Part shown: one piece after another, positions 20,723-30,062 of the stretch | Numbering within the stretch: position 1 is the first letter of the stretch | Layout of the letters: each line of letters begins with the position of its first letter | Assembly (NCBI RefSeq): GCF_029542785.1 | Contig: NC_083371.1 | Coordinates: 868,001-932,000 of the forward strand | DNA: 64,000 nt | Reading direction: 5' to 3' | Source of the DNA: Malassezia japonica | Lineage: Eukaryota > Basidiomycota > Malasseziomycetes > Malasseziales > Malasseziaceae | Translations under genes and position numbers: made by a program | The notes under the pieces: model-generated | Told to the model about the DNA's origin: nothing | Database searches by the model: none | The model's input: only the letters and a program-made list of their open reading frames with translations

Positions 20723-22684
20723 ATGAGCATGCTCTATTCCCGTGAGAGCGCGCGGCTATGCCAAAATATTATCGGGGAGCACTTTGGACCGGTCGTCGAG
20801 GTACGTAGCCATGACTCACCCAGCGCGTCATCACCGTCCTCCTGCAACGGGGCCGCATGACCGTCCGGGAAGTGGGGCGCTATGTGAATATGAGCACGAC
20901 AGGGCGCCGCCTGCCTGCGTCGGTATGGAGTGAGGATGGTCAGCAACGCGCATCAGGGCCGTCGCTGACCTCGTCCTCGCGCCAGAACCTTCCCATCCGC
21001 CTCGTGCAGCAGTCGCTCATGATCCTCATCCAGCACCACTGCGTCCTGCACTCGAGCCAGGTGCATGGCGGCGCGGACCTGGCACAGTCATCTCAGGACG
21101 AGTACTTTGAGGCGAATGTCGACGAAATTCTCGCGCGCTTGCGCTTCGGCACGTACCTTACGCTCGCGCACGAGTGGGGCGGCGACGAGGCCGAGGCGGT
21201 TGTCCGCCTCCTGCTCTACCACGGCCAGATGCGCGCGGGCGACTTGATGGACGAGCTGTCGGGATCGGGTGGCCAGATGAACGGCGTCGCCTCCGGCCGC
21301 GAAAGCGCGGCTGGGCGTATCGGGCAGCTCCTGGTCAAGATGCTCCAGGACTCGTTTGTGCGCCCGTCCACGGCTGTGCAACACGTCTCGCGCCAAGACC
21401 GTCATATCACGCACGAAAATGCGCTTCGCCGCTCCTTTAAAGGCGTTCCTACGGCCAAGACCTTGAAAGAAATCAAGGTCCGGGTCGCTGCTATGATTGA
21501 CGAGGAGGACCGCAAAGAATGGGAGGCGCAAGGCAACTCGCTGGACGAGCCACGCCTCGGGCTCAAGCGCAAAGCGGATACCGCAGCGCTCGCCCGCGAC
21601 AAGCGTGCGAAAAAGCACGGCGGATCCGACGTTGCTGCGGTGCGCCACGACGCGGATGGAGAGAGCGCCGCGCTCGAGATCGACCGCGATGTATGGCTCC
21701 GGGTGCACTATGACCGATTTAATGTGCGTATCCGCAATAATATGCTCGTAAGCGCCGTCGCGCAAAAGTACAACGCGACGACCGGGGACATTTTCCGCGC
21801 GATGCTCCAAGGCGACGGACCTGGGCCGGTGCGCTGCGAGATGGACGAGCGCTCGCGCCCGATTGCGCTGTCCGCGCTTGTACATGCGCTGCCGCACGGC
21901 CTCAAGATCCAGCGCGGCCTCGACAAGCGCTCGATCCTCGGCGAAGAGAGCTCCAAGTCGGCGCACCCCACCACGACCGAGCTCCTGGCCGAGTACGTGG
22001 CGATTTTGACGAACCACGACAACATTTCGTCGTCGGTGCGCACCACCCGCTTCCTCGCGCCGTTTGGCAATGCGACGACAACCAGCGCAGGGGGGACGGC
22101 CAAGGTCCCTACGAGCTTTACGGTGGAATATGTGAATATGGTGCACCAGCTGCAGCTGCAAATGATCCGCGACGTGGTCGTGGAGCGTTTCGGGCCGATG
22201 GCCGGACGCATCTTTAGCATCCTTGTGGAGAATGGCAAGCTCGAAGAGAAACACGTACGTCACCCTACTCACACAGATCTCGAAAATCGGCCTGATCTCG
22301 ATGGGCGAAACGCGCGATATCTGCTCGCGGCTCTTTGCCGCGTCGCTGCTGAGCCTGCAAGAAGTGCCAAAAAGCAATGAACGCAACCCCCAGCGGACAT
22401 TTTTCCTGTGGTTTGTCGACGTGCCCAAGTGCAAGGCATGGCTGCACGACCACTACTGCCAGACGCTCATCCAGCTCAGCCGGCGGCGGCTGTTTGAGCA
22501 GCGGCGCAAGGCATCCCTCCTGCGCAAGGCGGAGCGATCTGACGTGAAAGAAGATACCGATGGACTCCTTACGGAATGGGAGCGCAAGAACCTTGCTGCA
22601 CTGCATCATATCCAGGAGGCCATTACCGTGGCCGAGACACGCGTCGTGCTCGACACCTTTTTGCTCGGCCACTTTTCGCTTTGA
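20723..22684 (+). CDS. RPC82: RNA polymerase III subunit C82 (Rpc3)
   Basis: Exons 20723-20800, 20824-22254 and 22277-22684; introns of 23 and 22 nt; 638 aa. C82 is part of the Pol III-specific C82/C34/C31 subcomplex that recruits TFIIIB. The spliced start MSMLYSRESARLCQNIIGEH, followed by FGPVVERVITVLLQRGRMTV, matches the first winged helix. The central RLVQQSLMILIQHHCVLH and the C-terminal helices IGLISMGETRDICSRLFAAS and TFFLWFVDVPK are typical. The last exon ends in a long coiled coil. Close ATGs at 20723 and 20729 are both possible starts. Confidence 0.92.
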
Positions 22685-22785
22685 CCTCCACCTCCACATA
22701 GAGCGTAGAAGGTGCCTGACGTTGAACGACATTCTACGGGGCGGCTCGCTTGTTTTCCTCCGTACGACGACGCACTGCCACTGTC

Positions 22786-25019
22786 ATGGACAACGACAAC
22801 GGCGTCGATCTCGCGCTGATCCGCAGCGAGGCGCTGTACTGCTTGCGACGCGAGCAACTGGTGAGCCTGTGCAAGCGCCGAGGGATTAAGCCCAAGGGCA
22901 AGGTACGTGTGGGTGGAGTGCGCTAATGCAGACGACACAGCTGGCCGATGCGCTGCGCAAGAGCATTGCCGATGCACGTATGAAAGAGAGCCCGGTGATG
23001 GGGACAGCTGGTCTGTCCCGCGCGCCGGCGACGCCCAGCAGCTTAGCACCGAGCTCCGCCTCCCCACACATGGCGAGCGATACAGGAAGCACGACCAGTC
23101 GCACGGTCTCCAATGCCTCGGAGCCGATGGCACTGCATGGCCTCTATGCGTGCAGGATGCAGCCGAGCGACGCACAGTCGGACACATCGAGCCGCCCGGC
23201 AAGCACCGCGACGTCCACGACAGAGGGAACGGACGCGCCGAGCGCAAAGGCAAGCCCGGTGGCCAGCACAGCCCCGACGCTCGACATCAACGTCCCGAGT
23301 TCGACGATGGACTTGGCCCCGAGCATGGGGTGGGAGAAGAGCGACGAGAGTGCTTCGGCGCCTGCTGAGCAGCCGAGCACCACCGACGCCACGCACGACG
23401 ATACGAAGCCCGAGGCCGAAGCGCCAGCGCCGGCAGAGGCGGCGCCTACGGTCGACGCCGCGCCCGAGGTGCCGAGCCCTGCTGTTGAGGCTCCGTGCAC
23501 GACCGAGTCTGCGCCCAAGGCCGACGAGCCTACGCCGACCGAGACGCTTGCGGTGCCGAGCGTCGTTGTGGACGCGCCGACGCCGAGCATCGGGCAGGTG
23601 GCCGAGTCAACGATGCCTGCGGCGCCCACCGACGCGCCGCGCTCTCCGTCACCATCGAGCCCCTCCCCGACCAAGTCGGCCCTCAAAAGCCCTCTACGCC
23701 GCCGCGGCACGTTCCGCTCGAAAGAGACGCCCGAGCCCAAGCAGCAGACACACACGCAGCACCGCGTCGTGATGTACAGCCCCAGCACCAAGCGCCACGA
23801 CGGCGGCGTGCGCCCCAGGCCAGTGGACAAGAATGTGCGCGAGGACCGCAGTGCGCTGGAGGCGTGCGCGGGCACCTCGCTCTTCCCTGACGTGCGCCAC
23901 GAGAGCATGTACTTTACGCCGCCGCCTTCCGAGCAGCCGCAGACGCGCCCGTTGACTCACGGCGACATGCGCCGCATCTACGCCGAGCTCCTTGCGGAGC
24001 GCGAGGCGGCCAAGACCAAGAAGCTGCCACAGCGTGTCGGCAAGATGGTGCGCCGCGTGCGTACACTTCTTTCGCATGGCGAGTCGCCGCAGCAAGGCTC
24101 GCAGGCGCGTGCTCAGGCACAGCCGTACGTTGCACCGGCTCCCCGCGAGCCTGTCTATGCGGAGCCCGAGAACATTGACTTGGCCGACGGTGCGATGCTG
24201 CGCATGGCCATGAGCTTGCGCCAGGGTCGTATGCCCGATGTGCCCGCACAGCCGCCGATGGGCGAGCAGCTTGCGTCGGCCGTGCAGTTTGCCGACGACG
24301 TCTCGATGCACGGCGAGGCGCTCGACGGCGGCGCTCCGGAAGTTGCGCTGTCGTGCCCTAGCCCCAGCCTCTCGTGGAGTGAGAAGGAGAATGTGGCGCC
24401 ACCGCCCGCACCCGTACAGCCCTCGCCCGGGGGAGAGCATGCGCCTGAGGCTGAGCCCGCGCCCGAGGCTGAGCCCGCGCCCGAAGCTGAGCCCGCGCCT
24501 GTGCCTCACGAGACGAACGCGCACGAGAACGAGCCGGTGCCCCTGCCTGCCGAGGTGCCCGTGCCCGAGGCGGAAGCACCCAAGCGCCGCAAGACGACGC
24601 ACAAGCCGCACAAGCCCCTCTCGCTGGCGAGCATTCCGAGCATGGACTCGACGCCGATCAAGGCGTACGAACTTCCCCACGCTGCGATGGCGTATCACGC
24701 TGCGACCGAGAGCCCTGCTGGTCCCGCGCCTTTCCTCGTCTCTAGTGCAAGTGGAAACACAGAGGAGAAGGCGGGCTCCAACACGCTCGACGACCTCGTC
24801 GACGAGCTCGGCTGGGACAAGGCGATCGAGATTATCCAGCGCCAGAAGCACGGTGAGCCCAAGTCGCTGCGCACCGCGCGCCGCCTGTGCCCCTCCGGCA
24901 GCGAAAACGTCCCGCCGAGCGAGCGCAAGTTGTCTGGAACGCGCGGCCATCCGTACAAGGAGCGTGTGGAACGCAACATGGCGCGGCGCCCCCTTGGCGT
25001 CTCGCGTGCGTTGCGGTAG
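22786..25019 (+). CDS. Large low-complexity protein with N-terminal SAP-like motif
   Basis: Exons 22786-22902 and 22932-25019 with a 29-nt intron; 734 aa. The N-terminus, LRREQLVSLCKRRGIKPKGK followed by TTQLADALRKSI, reads like a SAP DNA/RNA-binding helix pair and is joined across the splice. The rest is Pro/Ala/Glu-rich and disordered, with a hexapeptide repeat APEAEP. Short conserved-looking islands are KENVAPP, IPSMDSTPIKAYELP and LGWDKAIEIIQRQK. A basic tail HPYKERVERNMARRPLGVSR ends it. I do not recognise the protein. The SAP-like start and basic patches suggest chromatin or nuclear work (inference). Acceptor choice is ambiguous: two AGs nine bases apart both keep the frame. Confidence 0.7.
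24441..24498. repeat. 18-bp tandem repeat inside the SAP-like gene
   Basis: About three and a quarter copies of an 18-bp unit (consensus GCGCCCGAGGCTGAGCCC) coding for APEAEP. Copies differ by one or two silent or conservative changes. Confidence 0.8.
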
Positions 25020-25044
25020 GTATAGGTCAAGGTCTACAGTAGAG

Positions 25045-27117
25045 TTACGAAGATGTCCCTTTTTCCTCCGGAGCCGTAGTGACTGAGTCCGATGCATGGT
25101 CCTCGGGCATCGGCGTAGGTGTGTTGCCATGGAGCGGCGATGGTGTCGCGCCCGGAAACGGCGACTGTCCCGAGCCGCCTGCGCTCATCGGGTCGACAAA
25201 CTGATTCAGGAACGAGTCCAGATCGAAATCGCCCGACGCGCCTGGCGACGGCGCAGCCGGCGCCTGGGTCGAGGCGACGTACGACGACGGGAGGGCCATG
25301 TTGGACATGCCTGCGTGCGCCGCCGGCTCGACCGGCATCGCGGGCTTGGCCGCATTGGGCTGCGGCGCACTGGGGTCGAGGCGCAGCCCCTGTACCAGCT
25401 GGTTGATCGAATTTTGGAGCTTGGCGGTCTGGTCCGCGCTCGACTGCACGCCGCGGTTGACCCGCTGGACGTCCTGGGCAAACTGTTCCTCGGGCAGCGG
25501 AAACGCGTTGTTTGTGTTTTCCTGAGTGGAGAGATAATGGTTCGGGCGCGGGGAGGGAACGAGGGCGTGCGACGGCATCGCATTCTGTGCCCACTGCGTC
25601 ATGCCGTTCGGCACATCGCCCTCTGGCCACGCGCCCTGTGCCGTGTTGGGTATGTTGAGCGCGCTCAGATCTGGCACCTGGCTGCCGTCCGCACTGCCGT
25701 TCGCCGAGTCGGCCAAGGCATTCTGCAAAGCAGCGAGTACCTGCGGATCGAAGCGACCTGCCTGCTGGTTCTCGGGCGACTGCGAGGCAAGGAGCGAGGA
25801 GAGCCACGCATTGTTTTCGCCCGGCGTCGACAGTGCATTGACCAGTGCCTGGCTCGACTGCAGCGGCGTCTGTGGCACGATGCGGTTGCCGTTGCGCGGC
25901 GTCGACGACTGGGACGAGCGGTTGGGGGTATCTTTCGCCGAGTCCGGCGAGTTCCGCTCGCTGATCTGGCTCCAGGTGTTGGGCGGGCTCGACTCGTTGT
26001 CGCTGTTGGCCTCGGTGAAGCGCGAAAAGTCGCCATCGTGATCCTGGTTCTCTTCCACTTCGCCGTCGTCCATCGGCTCGTCCACATTGCCCGAATGCCC
26101 GATGAGGAGGCGTGGGCGCTTGGGCGGGCGCACCGGCGCCTGCTTGGGCGTGCCCATCGCGGAGTTGTGCGGGGTAAAGCGCATGTCCTTGTCGGTCTGT
26201 CCCTCGGTCGCGTGCGACGCGTCCGCGCTCTGGTTCTGCAGCATATCCCCGACGTTGGACGAGCCAAAGACGCTCGACATGAAGCGCAGGATGCGGTTGA
26301 TCGTGTCCTGCTGCCGGCGCGTCTGCTGCCGGTTCTCGAGCCCCTGTTGCCAGAGCGCCTGGCTCGAGTGCTGCAGCTGTGAGATTTCGTCGATGAGCGT
26401 GCGCTGGTTGTTCTTGATGCCCTGGATCGCGGCCATTAGGTTGTTGAGCTGCACTGGCGTCACTGCGCCGCTCATGTCGTTTGGATCGCCGAGGCTGTGG
26501 TGAAAGTCGCCGCGGGTGAGGGCGTTGCTCATTGCCGTCATCCCCGGTGTCTCGTCGTGCACCTGTGCACTGGCCTGGTCGCGCTCCTTGCCGCTGCGCT
26601 TGCGCTGCACCTTGGACAGCAGCTCGGGCTTGTCGCGCAAAAAGTAGGGGTGCGAAAACTCCCAGAGCTCGTTCTGCGACGGCTGCTCGTGCTTCAGCGC
26701 GCCCTGCTGTAGGTGAGGCACCTTGTGAAAGCCATACATATTGAGCTGGCGCACAAATGAGCTAAAGTTGTTGTGCTTAAAGAAGCACGGCAAGACTTCG
26801 TCGCCAAACTTGACGTGGTTTGGCACGAGGAATGTGTCGCCCGCGGGTGACCAGCGGATAAATTCGTCCGTCTTGGGATCGTCGACCATGCTCTGCAGCT
26901 TGTTTAAAAACGCCGGGTTGCTGCGGTTCATGACCGTCGGCGGCGTTTCACCGTCGTGGTTGCGGCCGCCGCTCGTACTGGACACCATTTCAGGGCGGAA
27001 CGGCTGGTGGGGGGTGGATGAAGACTCGGCAAACGGCCCCGACTGCGAGTGGGCGTAGCGATTCAAGGAAGAGGCCACATCAGACTCGCCGCGCGGCCAC
27101 GCCTGCTGCTTGGCCAT
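25045..27117 (-). CDS. HSF1: Heat shock transcription factor
   Basis: Single exon, 690 aa. The DNA-binding domain (about 66-170) has PAFLNKLQSMVDDPKTDEFI, RWSPAGDTFLVPNHVKFG and FFKHNNFSSFVRQLNMYGFH; the last is the recognition helix that contacts nGAAn repeats. A heptad trimerisation region follows at about 225-290 (LNNLMAAIQGIKNNQRTLID). The C-terminal half is Gln/Asn/Ser/Pro-rich with acidic patches, fitting activation domains, and ends in GDFDLDSFLNQFVDP. The length is similar to other fungal Hsf1 proteins. It is divergent from the TBP gene with 178 bp between start codons. Confidence 0.93.
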   Translation of the reverse strand: MAKQQAWPRGESDVASSLNRYAHSQSGPFAESSSTPHQPFRPEMVSSTSGGRNHDGETPPTVMNRSNPAFLNKLQSMVDDPKTDEFIRWSPAGDTFLVPNHVKFGDEVLPCFFKHNNFSSFVRQLNMYGFHKVPHLQQGALKHEQPSQNELWEFSHPYFLRDKPELLSKVQRKRSGKERDQASAQVHDETPGMTAMSNALTRGDFHHSLGDPNDMSGAVTPVQLNNLMAAIQGIKNNQRTLIDEISQLQHSSQALWQQGLENRQQTRRQQDTINRILRFMSSVFGSSNVGDMLQNQSADASHATEGQTDKDMRFTPHNSAMGTPKQAPVRPPKRPRLLIGHSGNVDEPMDDGEVEENQDHDGDFSRFTEANSDNESSPPNTWSQISERNSPDSAKDTPNRSSQSSTPRNGNRIVPQTPLQSSQALVNALSTPGENNAWLSSLLASQSPENQQAGRFDPQVLAALQNALADSANGSADGSQVPDLSALNIPNTAQGAWPEGDVPNGMTQWAQNAMPSHALVPSPRPNHYLSTQENTNNAFPLPEEQFAQDVQRVNRGVQSSADQTAKLQNSINQLVQGLRLDPSAPQPNAAKPAMPVEPAAHAGMSNMALPSSYVASTQAPAAPSPGASGDFDLDSFLNQFVDPMSAGGSGQSPFPGATPSPLHGNTPTPMPEDHASDSVTTAPEEKGTSS

Positions 27118-27155
27118 CGTGCGCCGTTAAAATCCCGCAGACGTGGTGGAGGAAT

Positions 27156-27161
27156 CACGTG
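27156..27161. promoter_or_regulatory. CACGTG E-box between HSF1 and TBP
   Basis: ATCACGTGC in the shared 178-bp promoter, 39 bp from the HSF1 start and about 135 bp from the TBP start. Confidence 0.4.
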
Positions 27162-27186
27162 CTTTTTCGGGAAGGGGTGCAAAGAC

Positions 27187-27194
27187 TATAAAAG
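27187..27194 (+). promoter_or_regulatory. TATA box of the TBP gene
   Basis: TATAAAAG on the plus strand, 102 bp before the TBP start codon. This is the best TATA match seen in any spacer of the window, and it drives the gene for the TATA-binding protein itself, so autoregulation is possible (inference). Confidence 0.6.
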
Positions 27195-27295
27195 GAGGGC
27201 TTTCCTCGGCCGTTCCCCGTTGGCGGCGCGTGTGGCGAAATTGGCCCACGGAGCACAGGCAGTCGTGGTCTCGATTTTGGTTGTGAATCGATTCC

Positions 27296-28100
27296 ATGTC
27301 GACTAATGGCACTCTCCAGCTTCCCCAAGCTCAGCAGCCGAAGGCTTCGGTAGATGCTTCGCAGAACGGCAAAGCGCTGGCGCTGCCGAGTCAGGCGGGA
27401 GGTGAACAGGAGAAGGGGGAGGAGGACAAGGATGTAAAGGTGCCGCCGTCTGTGCACGCTCCTATCACGGAGCAGATGCTCTCGAGTATGCACGGTATCG
27501 TGCCGACCTTGCAGTGAGTATCTTGCGGCACGATGACAGAATTAACACACGATAGAAACATTGTGGCTACGGTGAATCTCGAGGCGCGGTTGGACCTGAA
27601 AACAATCGCGCTGCACGCGCGCAACGCTGAGTACAACCCAAAGGTATGCCTCCATCTTTTAACAGTAGCGTTTTGCTGCGGTGATTATGCGTATTCGTGA
27701 GCCGAAAACTACGGCGTTGATCTTTGCATCTGGAAAAATGGTGATTACGGGTGCAAAGAGCGAGGAGGACAGCCGCCTCGCAAGCCGCAAGTATGCGCGC
27801 ATTATTCAAAAGCTCGGCTTCGAGGCGCGCTTTAGCGAGTTCAAGATCCAAAACATTGTCGGATCGTGCGACGTGCGTTTCCCCATCCGCCTCGAGGGTC
27901 TTGCATACAGCCACGGTGTCTACTCTTCGTACGAGCCGGAACTGTTCCCTGGATTGATCTACCGCATGGTCAAGCCGAAAGTTGTGCTCCTGATCTTTGT
28001 CTCGGGAAAAATCGTGCTGACTGGTGCCAAAGTGCGCGAGGAGATTTATACCGCCTTCAACCTCATTCTCCCCGTCCTGTCTGAATTCCGAAAGCCCTAA
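27296..28100 (+). CDS. SPT15: TATA-binding protein
   Basis: Exons 27296-27513, 27556-27643 and 27669-28100; introns of 42 and 25 nt; 245 aa. The C-terminal 180 residues form the two-repeat saddle. Repeat 1 has [20 protein letters not shown] and [20 protein letters not shown]; repeat 2 has [34 protein letters not shown] and [20 protein letters not shown]. The N-terminal 65 residues are variable as usual. Both junctions fall inside repeat 1 and are fixed by its conservation. It is required by all three nuclear RNA polymerases. Confidence 0.97.
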
Positions 28101-28192
28101 GACGATGTATAGATGGCCACGTACACTGATCTGGAGCGTAGGATTGTAATCTATTGCCCCTTGCCCCACCCCGGCGAAGGAGCGTGGCGCAT

Positions 28193-28198
28193 CACGTG
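28193..28198. promoter_or_regulatory. CACGTG E-box upstream of the OXA1-like gene
   Basis: ATCACGTGC 22 bp before the start codon at 28220. Confidence 0.35.
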
Positions 28199-28219
28199 CG
28201 CTTCTTCCGCTCCTCGTCC

Positions 28220-30025
28220 ATGTCCGTGCAGCGTGTGGGACGGCTGCTGCCCGGCGCCCTCGAGCGCCGGGGTATGTTGATGGCGCGTACGCGCACTGTT
28301 GCGATTGCTCCGATGGCGGCTGGCTTTGGCCCTGCGCGTGCTTTTTCGCTGTGGGGCAGCAGCGAGAACAACGAGGCGGCGCGCCGCGCCGTCCTCGAGC
28401 AGGTCTCGGAGGCCAAGTCGAACTCGGCGTTTGGTGCCGACAATTTTATGGAAGAGGCCAAGCACACCGCGACCTCGCTGAAGGAGAACTTGTCGTCGGC
28501 GAGCACCTCGATCCAGGACGGTCTGTCCTCGGCGGGCACCGCGCTCCAGAGCGGCTGGTCGCGCGCGAACGAGGCGAGCAGCCAGCTGGCGACCGACGCC
28601 AAGAGCGCCGCGTCCTCTGCGCAAGAGTACCTCTCTGGCGCGAATGCCTCGGTTGAAGAGGGCCTCGCGCGCGCGAGCGAGGCGGGCAGCTCGCTCGCCT
28701 CGAGCGCCAAGAGCGCCGCCTCTTCCACGCAGGGTTACCTCGCGAACGCGAACGCCTCCATCGAGCACGGTCTTGCGCGTGCGAGCGAGGCCGGCGGCGA
28801 GATTGCGTCGGGTGCCAAGGGCTACCTGTCGAGCGCCAACGAGGCCAGCGGCGAGCTCGCCGGCGAGGCCAAGGACGCCATGGCCTCGGTCCAGGAGCGT
28901 CTCTCGCACGCGAACCACAGCGGCGAGCAGCTGCTCAACTCCGAGGTCGAGGCGATCTCGGAGGCGTCGCAGCAGGCCACGACCGAGCTGACCTCGCTCG
29001 GCCTCGGCGGCTGGTCGCCGTCGGGTCTGCTGCAGCACCTGCTGGACAGCACGCAGTACCTGACGAGCCTGCCGTGGTGGGCGACGATTGTGCTGGTGAC
29101 GTGCGGTATCCGTCTTGCGCTTGCGCCGCTGCTCGTCTACGTGCAGGGCAACTCGATCCGCCTGTCCAACATCCAGCCCCAGATGCAGGGCATGCTCGCC
29201 GACCTCGAGTACGCCAAGTCGACCGGCAACCAGCAGGAGATGCAGCGCTCAGCCGTGCAGGTGCGCAAGCTCCTGTCTGACAACAACTGCTCGCCGTTCC
29301 GCTCGCTGCTGCTCCCTGCGGTGCAGATGCCCGTGTTTTTGTCGTTTTACTTTGCCCTCGACGGCCTCGCCAAGGCCAAGCTCCCGGCGCTGACCACCGG
29401 CGGCTTTGGCTGGGTGCAGGACCTGACGCTCGCCGACCCGTACTACGTGCTGCCGATCACCTCGTCGCTCATGACGCTCCTCGTGCTCGAGACGGGCGCC
29501 GAGACGGGCACCACGGCGATGAACCAGACGTCGCAGGCACGCCTCGTCAAGAATATCCTGCGCGGTGTCACGGTGCTCGCAGCGTGGTTCGTCTCGGGCT
29601 TCCCCTCGGCCGTGCTCCTGTACTGGACGACGACCAACACCTTCTCGCTGCTCCAGCTCCTGGCGCTGCGCACGCGCTTTATGAAGCGCATGCTCAAGCT
29701 CCCGGAGCGCATCGAGCACCCGGTCAAGCCGAACGTCAAGCAAAAGTCGTTCATGGAGGGCCTGCGCTCGGGCCTCGCGAGCGGCAACGCACACCCGGGC
29801 TCGGAGGCGGCCGCCCGCCGCCCGCCGCCGGCGAGCCTGTATGCCCGCAAGGTGAATGAGGCGGACACGGTGACCGCCTCGCGCGGCGCCGCGCTCGACT
29901 CGATGCTCAGCGAGAGCGGCGCGCAGAAGCACGCCGCGCCGAACGCTGCGCAGGAAGAGGCCGCCGCCGAGAAGCAGTCGCGCGTCGCCGCCGCGCGCGA
30001 GCGCCGCCTGCGGAAGCGCACCTAA
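28220..30025 (+). CDS. OXA1: OXA1/YidC/Alb3-family insertase with repeat-rich N-terminal extension
   Basis: Single exon, 601 aa. The YidC core (about 280-500) has LPWWATIVLVTCGIRLALAP, the loop QPQMQGMLADLEYAKSTGNQ, PVFLSFYFALDGLAK and VSGFPSAVLLYWTTTN, the pattern of mitochondrial Oxa1, which inserts proteins into the inner membrane. A presequence precedes. Between them, about residues 60-250 hold imperfect repeats of Ala/Ser/Glu/Lys helix (SSAKSAASSAQEYLSGANAS, then SSAKSAASSTQGYLANANAS) not found in standard Oxa1. The C-terminal basic tail after the last helix suits matrix ribosome contact. It could be Oxa1 or Cox18; the core sequence favours Oxa1. Confidence 0.85.
   Translation: MSVQRVGRLLPGALERRGMLMARTRTVAIAPMAAGFGPARAFSLWGSSENNEAARRAVLEQVSEAKSNSAFGADNFMEEAKHTATSLKENLSSASTSIQDGLSSAGTALQSGWSRANEASSQLATDAKSAASSAQEYLSGANASVEEGLARASEAGSSLASSAKSAASSTQGYLANANASIEHGLARASEAGGEIASGAKGYLSSANEASGELAGEAKDAMASVQERLSHANHSGEQLLNSEVEAISEASQQATTELTSLGLGGWSPSGLLQHLLDSTQYLTSLPWWATIVLVTCGIRLALAPLLVYVQGNSIRLSNIQPQMQGMLADLEYAKSTGNQQEMQRSAVQVRKLLSDNNCSPFRSLLLPAVQMPVFLSFYFALDGLAKAKLPALTTGGFGWVQDLTLADPYYVLPITSSLMTLLVLETGAETGTTAMNQTSQARLVKNILRGVTVLAAWFVSGFPSAVLLYWTTTNTFSLLQLLALRTRFMKRMLKLPERIEHPVKPNVKQKSFMEGLRSGLASGNAHPGSEAAARRPPPASLYARKVNEADTVTASRGAALDSMLSESGAQKHAAPNAAQEEAAAEKQSRVAAARERRLRKRT
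28560..28890 (+). repeat. Imperfect helical repeat region in the OXA1-like gene
   Basis: Three to four diverged copies of a unit of about 33 codons, reading roughly ASS-LAS-AKSAAS-QEYLS-ANASVEEGLARASEAG. The Ala/Ser/Glu composition resembles amphipathic 11-mer helices of LEA-like or apolipoprotein-like proteins. Confidence 0.65.
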
Positions 30026-30062
30026 GTAGTTCCTGAAATTAGTCAGCTTCCTCGATGCGCTG

